Both the position numbers and the translations under genes were made by a program. A stretch of DNA of 64,000 bases from a virus. Below, in pieces: positions 59,302 through 64,000 of the stretch (position 1 is its first letter; each line of letters begins with the position of its first letter). Where the stretch lies: the IMG/VR virus record IMGVR_UViG_3300046463_001154, positions 1 through 64,000 of that record; one strand, given 5' to 3'. The notes under the pieces are model-generated. The model had not been told where the DNA came from. It did not search any database and saw only the letters and a list, made by a program, of their open reading frames with translations.

Positions 59302-59628
59302 TTACTCTGCGATCAAAAACTTCTCGCGCTTCTTTCCCTTAATCCAAAGGGGCTCACGGCCGCGGCCGCTCCAAGTCGCGCCCGTCTTCGGATCCTGATA
59401 CTTCGCTGCGACCCGTTTCTTAGCGACAGATTTCGATCCCTTCTTCGCCGGCCCTCGCTTTCCTTTCGTGTCGATGTCCGCGATCGTCAGTCCGTACTGA
59501 GCCATCAGCGAACTGATCTGTTCGAGCGCCGCCTTGCGTCGCGCCTCTTCTTCTTTAGCCACCTGTCCCTGCACCTTCGCCAATTGTTCACGCAGTTTGT
59601 CGAGCCGCGCATTCGGTTGCATTGCCAT
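59302..59628 (-). CDS. H-NS family DNA-binding protein
   Basis: A 108-residue xenogeneic silencer of the betaproteobacterial H-NS type. An N-terminal coiled-coil oligomerisation region (ARLDKLREQLAKVQGQVAKE) is followed by a basic linker (KRGPAKKGSKSVAKKR) and the DNA-binding core YQDPKTGATWSGRGREPLWI. CAGGAG lies 8 bp upstream of the ATG at 59628; the longer frame is not needed. Plasmid-borne H-NS proteins commonly mask incoming DNA from host regulation. It is the last gene of the plasmid-like block. Confidence 0.92.
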   Translation of the reverse strand: MAMQPNARLDKLREQLAKVQGQVAKEEEARRKAALEQISSLMAQYGLTIADIDTKGKRGPAKKGSKSVAKKRVAAKYQDPKTGATWSGRGREPLWIKGKKREKFLIAE

Positions 59629-59696
59629 GCTGTTTTCTCCTGAGGAATGCGGGATTGTAGCAACCGGCGGATCCGGATTCAAAACAATCTCAGACC

Positions 59697-59713
59697 TATA
59701 TGACTCGCCCGAA
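59697..59713 (+). promoter_or_regulatory. Phage promoter-like element right of the plasmid-like block
   Basis: TATATGACTCGCCCGAA fits YATATSAC-N5-(T/C)GAA and lies 47 bp before the next small gene. It is the first phage-type signal after the plasmid-like genes. Confidence 0.6.
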
Positions 59714-59760
59714 GCCATCGAGAGATCGATAGCGAAATCAATCTAACCTCGGAGCGAATC

Positions 59761-59937
59761 ATGATCGACTTTGCAAACAACAACTACCATTCTGGCAAGA
59801 AGGCAAACACGGGCTCAACGAAGCGTGGCTTCATCATTACCCTTTTCTTCATCTTCGGTGGCCTCTCGCTCGTCGTCGCTGACCACGTCGGTCACCACAT
59901 GGCGTCGCAGCGCGCGGCTGAAGTCGCGAGCCGTTAA
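59761..59937 (+). CDS. Small single-pass membrane protein (58 aa)
   Basis: A 58-codon frame from ATG to TAA encodes a polar N-terminus (IDFANNNYHSGKKANTGST), one membrane segment (FIITLFFIFGGLSLVVA) and a short tail. CGGAG lies 6-7 bp upstream. A different frame over the same DNA lacks these features. It is the first gene after the promoter-like element and probably early. Confidence 0.58.
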   Translation: MIDFANNNYHSGKKANTGSTKRGFIITLFFIFGGLSLVVADHVGHHMASQRAAEVASR

Positions 59938-59961
59938 AATCAGCGCACTTCAGGAATATCC

Positions 59962-60495
59962 ATGTTTCACAAATCCAATCCAACACCCATATCCAGGACC
60001 ATGGCTCTGATGTCCATGGTCTGCCCCATCTGCGACAGCGGCTTCACCCGATACGCTTCGAAGGTACGGCGATGCGATGTGTGTTGTTGTAGTCGAGCAT
60101 GCTCAGCCAAGGCTCGAGAAGTTCGCATATCGGTCAGCTGCGCAGTATGCGAAAAAGAGATGGAGCTGATACCGTCAAACGTCGGTAAAGTGACCACGTG
60201 CAGCAAGAAGTGCTCTAGTCTGCGGCGCCGATCCGCGAATCCTAAAGCACAATCGTTGCGCGCTTACAAGGACGCTGTCGATCGAATCGCAGCTGGACAG
60301 TTATGCGAAAAGTGCGGAAGGAAACACGGCCCGTTTGTAGTAAAGGATCTTAAAGCAACGTTTGGAGACGATGGAGAACTGGCAATCGATGATGCTCGAG
60401 CCAAACTCTGGTGTCGTCAGTGTCACCTACAGAGCATCGCGCTGGTCGGTGGCAATGCCAACGGAGCGCGTCTCGGTGGAATTAGGAAAACGTAA
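59962..60495 (+). CDS. Multi-zinc-finger protein with HNH-like C-terminus (177 aa)
   Basis: The protein has three cysteine-based modules: CPIC...CSRAC (about residues 21-48), CAVC...CSKKC (about 61-85) and CEKCGRKHGPFV...LWCRQCH (about 114-155). The last resembles the zinc-supported fold of HNH nucleases, but a clear catalytic HNH triad is not evident. It may be a degenerate or unusual HNH endonuclease or a nucleic-acid-binding protein. AGGAATATCC precedes the ATG. It ends at a bidirectional terminator. Confidence 0.65.
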   Translation: MFHKSNPTPISRTMALMSMVCPICDSGFTRYASKVRRCDVCCCSRACSAKAREVRISVSCAVCEKEMELIPSNVGKVTTCSKKCSSLRRRSANPKAQSLRAYKDAVDRIAAGQLCEKCGRKHGPFVVKDLKATFGDDGELAIDDARAKLWCRQCHLQSIALVGGNANGARLGGIRKT

Positions 60496-60513
60496 GACAT
60501 CAAACTGAGACGG

Positions 60514-60563
60514 CATATCGGGAGGGTGCGAGCCCTCCCGATATGACTTTCCTTCTTTTTTTG
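60514..60563. terminator. Bidirectional terminator with phage signature
   Basis: A 13 bp perfect stem CATATCGGGAGGG / CCCTCCCGATATG with a 6 nt loop. The plus strand continues ACTTTCCTTCTTTTTTT; the minus strand continues CCGTCTC, so ATATGCCGTC appears on that strand. It serves the zinc-finger gene and the facing macro-domain gene. Confidence 0.88.
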
Positions 60564-60566
60564 ATT

Positions 60567-61016
60567 TCAGCGTGGCGACAAGCAGATCCGAACCCGCAAC
60601 TCCAATGGGTCGAGCCACTCCACGATCAAGGGATAGACATCATCCCATCGCAGCTTGCCTTCCCCACATCCGATCATCGGCATCGCGATAGACCGGATCT
60701 GATACTTTTCGAAATCGCGCGCGAGTCGTTTTAGACCTTCGTCGATCCAGTGAAGTCGAGATGGGTTGGCCCAATGACGCTTCGTCGGAAAGCAGACAAT
60801 CAGTTTCCCGTTCTCCGCTTCCCACACAAAGAGCCCGTGGTTTGAAAACACTCGCCGGCGGCACGCATCTCGATACGCTGCTTCAAGACCTGGATACCGC
60901 AAAGCGAAGGCTCTCGCCAAACCCTTGCCCATTGTACCCACTACGTTCACCGGCACCACCAACGCCTGACATGCCGAAGTGAAGACATCTTGCACAGATA
61001 CCTGCTCGATCATCAT
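60567..61016 (-). CDS. Macro-domain (ADP-ribose-binding) protein
   Basis: A 149-residue single macro domain of the DarG/TARG1-like kind. The ADP-ribose pocket is visible as VVPVNVVGTMGKGLARAF (residues about 19-36) and SIAMPMIGCGEGKLRW (about 108-123). Members remove ADP-ribose from proteins or DNA; DarG reverses DNA modification by the DarT toxin. No DarT-like gene is nearby. In a phage this could be a counter-defence enzyme against DarTG or against other ADP-ribosylation. It overlaps the upstream gene by 4 bp. Confidence 0.87.
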   Translation of the reverse strand: MMIEQVSVQDVFTSACQALVVPVNVVGTMGKGLARAFALRYPGLEAAYRDACRRRVFSNHGLFVWEAENGKLIVCFPTKRHWANPSRLHWIDEGLKRLARDFEKYQIRSIAMPMIGCGEGKLRWDDVYPLIVEWLDPLELRVRICLSPR

Positions 61017-61369
61017 CCCTCCGCCATGCGCTGAATCTCATCGACCACGTCTTCCTGCGTCTTCGCGTTGCTCTGTTGACGCTTGAGCGACATCTCTAAA
61101 ACGAACCGTACGATGTCTGACGGCAGCTCAAGGAACTCCACCAGGTTCAGACCAAAGTGCTTGTAGACTTGCCGCTCTTCGAATCGCCGAATCTGCTCGT
61201 ACAGAAGACCGCCCGACGAACTATCTTCCGCCTCCCGCATCGCGACCAAAGAGAGCGCGTCATTGGGACCCGATCGCGAGTGATCGTAAATGCGGTAGGT
61301 GGTTTCGTAGCAGTCGCGCAGCGCCAGCTGCAGGTCCGAAGAATTGAGCACGGTGGGCGCGCGTTCCAT
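61013..61369 (-). CDS. Uncharacterised protein coupled to the macro-domain gene (118 aa)
   Basis: A helical soluble protein (LVEFLELPSDIVRFVLEMSL) with a charged C-terminus. Its stop overlaps the start of the macro-domain gene, so the two are co-translated. CTGAAGG upstream gives a modest ribosome binding site. It follows the 530-residue gene by 68 bp. No family recognised. Confidence 0.6.
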   Translation of the reverse strand: MERAPTVLNSSDLQLALRDCYETTYRIYDHSRSGPNDALSLVAMREAEDSSSGGLLYEQIRRFEERQVYKHFGLNLVEFLELPSDIVRFVLEMSLKRQQSNAKTQEDVVDEIQRMAEG

Positions 61370-61437
61370 TGCGGCCTTCAGTGGATTCTCTTCCTCGACG
61401 TGCTCGCCAAAGTCTGGCTGCGCGACGTGCCGCGGTC

Positions 61438-63030
61438 TTAGTTCCGGAGGGAGATCTGGCTGATTTTCTGTTCGAGCAGGGTAAAAAAAGTCTGCTCGAC
61501 GTTCATCGGCAGCAGATGCGGGAAGCGCGGCAACTGGTGCTCTTCCTTCGTGTTCGCCGTCGGCGTTGCGATCACAGCCATCGTCGAATCGTTGATGTAC
61601 TTCTTCACCTCGTCGAAGTACTTGCGACGAACTTCGTCGTTGCTCGACAGGTCATCGATAATCTTCTCGATGGTTTCGCGATCCACGATCGTGCCTGCGC
61701 CGGGATGAACTTCAGCCACCCAGTGGATGTACTGGCGCATGTTGGTCGCCTTGCCGTGCTGAATGATGAAGTTCGTGCGGCGCTGATCTTCCGGAGGCAA
61801 CTGGAACGCTTCATCGACCACGCGCGTGATCTCGCTGATCCACTTGTAACCCGAGAGCACGTAGTCGTTGGCCGCCGGCACCTTGAGCGTTACCGCGATA
61901 TGCTCCGACAACTGAACGCGACGCGGCTGACCCAGCGTGAACTCGGTCTTGTAACGCTTCACTGCGTCCGCCGTCATCGTGCCGCTGCCGCGATGTGCCA
62001 TGTGCGAGATCTGCCACGACGTGAGCGCCTTGGTGTCGACCCAGAGCAGCTTGCCGACCGCGAGCTTCTCACGCAGCATCTTTTCCTCGTTCGTGATCGG
62101 ATCGAGGTACGGGCGAGCGTATTGGAAACCACGCGGCCAGATGGCACATGCGAGACCCCAGAACAGCAACGGCAAGTCGGGCGTTTCGATCATCGACTTG
62201 ACGCGATTCATGTCCTTCTCTTGGAGCGACGTGTCGTACACATGTTCCATGGCGAAGTCGAGCAACGCGCCGCTGAGATAAGAAGAGGTATTCGCGAAGG
62301 CCAGGCCGTTGGTGGTCCGACCCATGACGATCTTCTCGTCGAGCATGCGACGGTTCAGTTCGAGCAGACCGATCTCGGACGGCGCCTTGACCGTGATATG
62401 GAAGCCCGAATGCCACAAGGGCACTTGGATCGTGCTGCCCATGCCGAGCAGTGCGCGGACCTGCAGGACCGCCTTCTCACCGGTGAGCAGTTCGCCGCCG
62501 ACGTTCTTGAACGACATCGCGCCCATGGCGATATTGCCGCGCTCGGACTTCACACCCTGACGCCACTCGCTGCCGGAGCGATCGACCGCGTCACGCCACT
62601 GATCTTTGTTGGGTGCGCTCATCATGCTTTCACGCATGTAGTCGACCCACTCGCGACCGCTTTCCGTATCGGTCAGATCGAGGTTCGGCATGGCGGCGAT
62701 TGCGCGCGATGCACGGTCCTGCGTGTCGGCCTGGCCGATCAGGAACACGCCGTTCGTGTCCCACTCGCCATCGAGCGCGAAGAACACCTCAGCGTCCTGC
62801 TGGGTAGTTTCCGACGGCGACAAGTGACCGATGCCGGCGATCTCCTGCTCTTCGGACTTGTCTTCAGCTTCGGCTTCCGGAGCGAACGTCGCCTCGTAGT
62901 CCGTTTCGATCGTGTCCATACCGAGGACAGGCGCGCTGTGGCTCTCGACCGCCGGAATGACCGCCGAACCGTCGATAGGCTCGGCGTGGGTGAACGATGC
63001 GTTCACCGGATGTTCTTTGTGACCACTCAC
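61438..63030 (-). CDS. Conserved phage-like protein, possibly structural (530 aa)
   Basis: The N-terminal 75 residues are acidic and disordered (APEAEAEDKSEEQE). The rest is a folded alpha/beta region, including VPLWHSGFHITVKAPSEIG, a strand pattern reminiscent of baseplate- or hub-related phage proteins, though I cannot assign it. GTG at 63030 has AGAGAGG 8-9 bp upstream. It forms a minus-strand operon with its neighbours. A long frame on the other strand is a shadow. Confidence 0.65.
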   Translation of the reverse strand: MSGHKEHPVNASFTHAEPIDGSAVIPAVESHSAPVLGMDTIETDYEATFAPEAEAEDKSEEQEIAGIGHLSPSETTQQDAEVFFALDGEWDTNGVFLIGQADTQDRASRAIAAMPNLDLTDTESGREWVDYMRESMMSAPNKDQWRDAVDRSGSEWRQGVKSERGNIAMGAMSFKNVGGELLTGEKAVLQVRALLGMGSTIQVPLWHSGFHITVKAPSEIGLLELNRRMLDEKIVMGRTTNGLAFANTSSYLSGALLDFAMEHVYDTSLQEKDMNRVKSMIETPDLPLLFWGLACAIWPRGFQYARPYLDPITNEEKMLREKLAVGKLLWVDTKALTSWQISHMAHRGSGTMTADAVKRYKTEFTLGQPRRVQLSEHIAVTLKVPAANDYVLSGYKWISEITRVVDEAFQLPPEDQRRTNFIIQHGKATNMRQYIHWVAEVHPGAGTIVDRETIEKIIDDLSSNDEVRRKYFDEVKKYINDSTMAVIATPTANTKEEHQLPRFPHLLPMNVEQTFFTLLEQKISQISLRN

Positions 63031-63058
63031 AACAGACCTCTCTTTCTTGATTGGTGAC

Positions 63059-63760
63059 TTAGACGGTCGGCACGCCGACGACCTGACCGACGTTCTCGTC
63101 GTTGAAGGTCACATCGGTGATCTGGTTCACGTCGAGCACAGCCGGATCGACTGCGAGTTCCGGCGCATCGCCGTTGAGCTGGCCGCCTGCCGCACGAGCG
63201 CGGCCGCGTGCGAGTTCTGCCTGGTTCGTCGCTTCGAGGATGTGATAGACCGTCGGCATAAGGACGCCGTCGTGCTTCGTCATCCACAGGTTGTACTGCT
63301 CGAAAATGTGGATCGAGTGCAGAACTTCTTCCGGATCATCGCTACCGCCGACCTTGCCCGCGTGGAGCGCGCGCAGCTTCTGCAGCTCATCGCTCAGTTG
63401 GCGCAGGTCGCTCGCGAACTGCTTCACGTTCGTCTTGAACGTGTCCTTTTCCTCGACGAAGGTCATCAGCTCGGCGTCGTTCAGCACGAGCGAGATGTCC
63501 GTGTGACGAAGCAGCATGCCCGACATCTGCTGGTAGACGCCGACGAGGTCGTCCCAGCAGGTGTTCTGCTCTTGCTGCGAGTTCGTGCCCGCACGGCATT
63601 CCGCAAGGATGCGATCGGCTGCCGACATCGTGAACGAGCCATCCGTGTTCTTCGTCGGCTTGATCGGCTGATTCACCGCCATGCTTACCGAATGGATGGC
63701 CGGCTTGCGCTTGCCCTTTGCGATGTCGCGCTGAATGCGTGCTTGACTCTTCTTGGTCAT
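63059..63760 (-). CDS. Uncharacterised phage-like protein (233 aa)
   Basis: The N-terminus is basic (TKKSQARIQRDIAKGKRKP), followed by a helical, charged middle (FKTNVKQFASDLRQLSDELQ) and an acidic C-terminal part (VNQITDVTFNDENVGQVVGV). It begins the minus-strand operon running to 60.6 kb. No function can be assigned. The intergenic region to its right (63761-63919) shows no clear promoter motif. Confidence 0.6.
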   Translation of the reverse strand: MTKKSQARIQRDIAKGKRKPAIHSVSMAVNQPIKPTKNTDGSFTMSAADRILAECRAGTNSQQEQNTCWDDLVGVYQQMSGMLLRHTDISLVLNDAELMTFVEEKDTFKTNVKQFASDLRQLSDELQKLRALHAGKVGGSDDPEEVLHSIHIFEQYNLWMTKHDGVLMPTVYHILEATNQAELARGRARAAGGQLNGDAPELAVDPAVLDVNQITDVTFNDENVGQVVGVPTV

Positions 63761-63919
63761 GAGTGAAACGTCCTGAAAATGTTAGTTGTACTGTTTCTGC
63801 GATCCATTATTTGACCGTTCCATTTCCCTGGCTCGATCAAAAGAGATCGGGTTGGCGTCGATGGTTTTCGCTACAGCATTAATACCGTCTGTATTTTTCT
63901 ATTTCGAGACTCGCCATTT

Positions 63920-64000
63920 ATGATTGACATCTTGCGGGACTATCTGGCGGGGGCAGCCTCGCCCGAATTCACCCAAACCATAGAAGAAGCGCACGCTGCG
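63920..64000 (+). CDS. 5' end of an unknown gene (partial)
   Basis: ATG at 63920 opens a frame that continues past the window end, giving 27 residues so far (IDILRDYLAGAASPEFTQTI and on). No clear ribosome binding site. It is divergent from the operon on its left. Too short to assign. Confidence 0.4.
   Translation, partial: MIDILRDYLAGAASPEFTQTIEEAHAA

Noticed and set aside
61369-63057. 562-codon plus-strand frame
   Set aside because: Antisense to the 530-residue gene; Arg/His/Leu-rich shadow without a ribosome binding site.

Overview
The window is mostly the genome of a nucleus-forming jumbo bacteriophage of the phiKZ type (Chimalliviridae). Evidence is a large terminase (4.8-7.0 kb), a phage tubulin of the PhuZ kind (13.1-14.1 kb), a divergent family B DNA polymerase (21.1-23.2 kb), and a block from 28 to 48.6 kb in the phiKZ gene order: a chimallin-like protein (ChmA) followed directly by an RNA polymerase beta' N-terminal subunit, an SbcD-like nuclease, a single-stranded DNA binding protein, a gp68-like polymerase subunit, two ~500-residue proteins, the beta and beta' C-terminal subunits, and a UvsW-like helicase. 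The base composition is GC-rich. The betaproteobacterial H-NS and the LexA box point to a Burkholderia/Ralstonia-type host. I saw no tRNA genes, CRISPR arrays or transposases.

Layout: 0-7 kb virion proteins and terminase; 7-12.9 kb mixed-strand uncharacterised genes with a basic histone-H1-like/HTH fusion; 13-14.1 kb tubulin; 14.1-16 kb an acyl carrier protein embedded in about 1.6 kb of structured non-coding DNA; 16-19.3 kb a tandem array of small related proteins; 20.3-20.9 kb a RelE-like/membrane-protein pair; 21-27.4 kb DNA polymerase and a run of minigenes (zinc ribbons, membrane peptides, three proteins with the same WW-containing C-terminal tail); 27.4-28.2 kb silent DNA before chmA; 28.2-51.2 kb the nucleus/RNA polymerase/recombination core and small downstream genes.

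Between 51.3 and 59.6 kb the character changes to plasmid or chromosome-like genes: a lipoprotein, a plasmid replication initiator, ParB and ParA with a probable centromere, an SOS-controlled imuA, a minimal ATP-dependent DNA ligase, a potassium channel and an H-NS protein. Phage-style genes and signals resume at 59.7 kb: a small membrane protein, a zinc-finger/HNH-like protein, a macro-domain protein and two long conserved proteins. If the assembly is right, this is a nucleus-forming jumbo phage carrying a complete low-copy plasmid maintenance module, i.e. a candidate giant phage-plasmid.

Two sequence signatures tie the phage part together. One is a promoter-like element YATATSAC-N5-TGAA upstream of the tubulin, chmA, beta' N, gp68-like, beta and several small genes. 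The other is a terminator style in which a GC hairpin is flanked by GGCATA and TATGCCGTC. Both stop at the left edge of the plasmid-like block and restart at its right edge.
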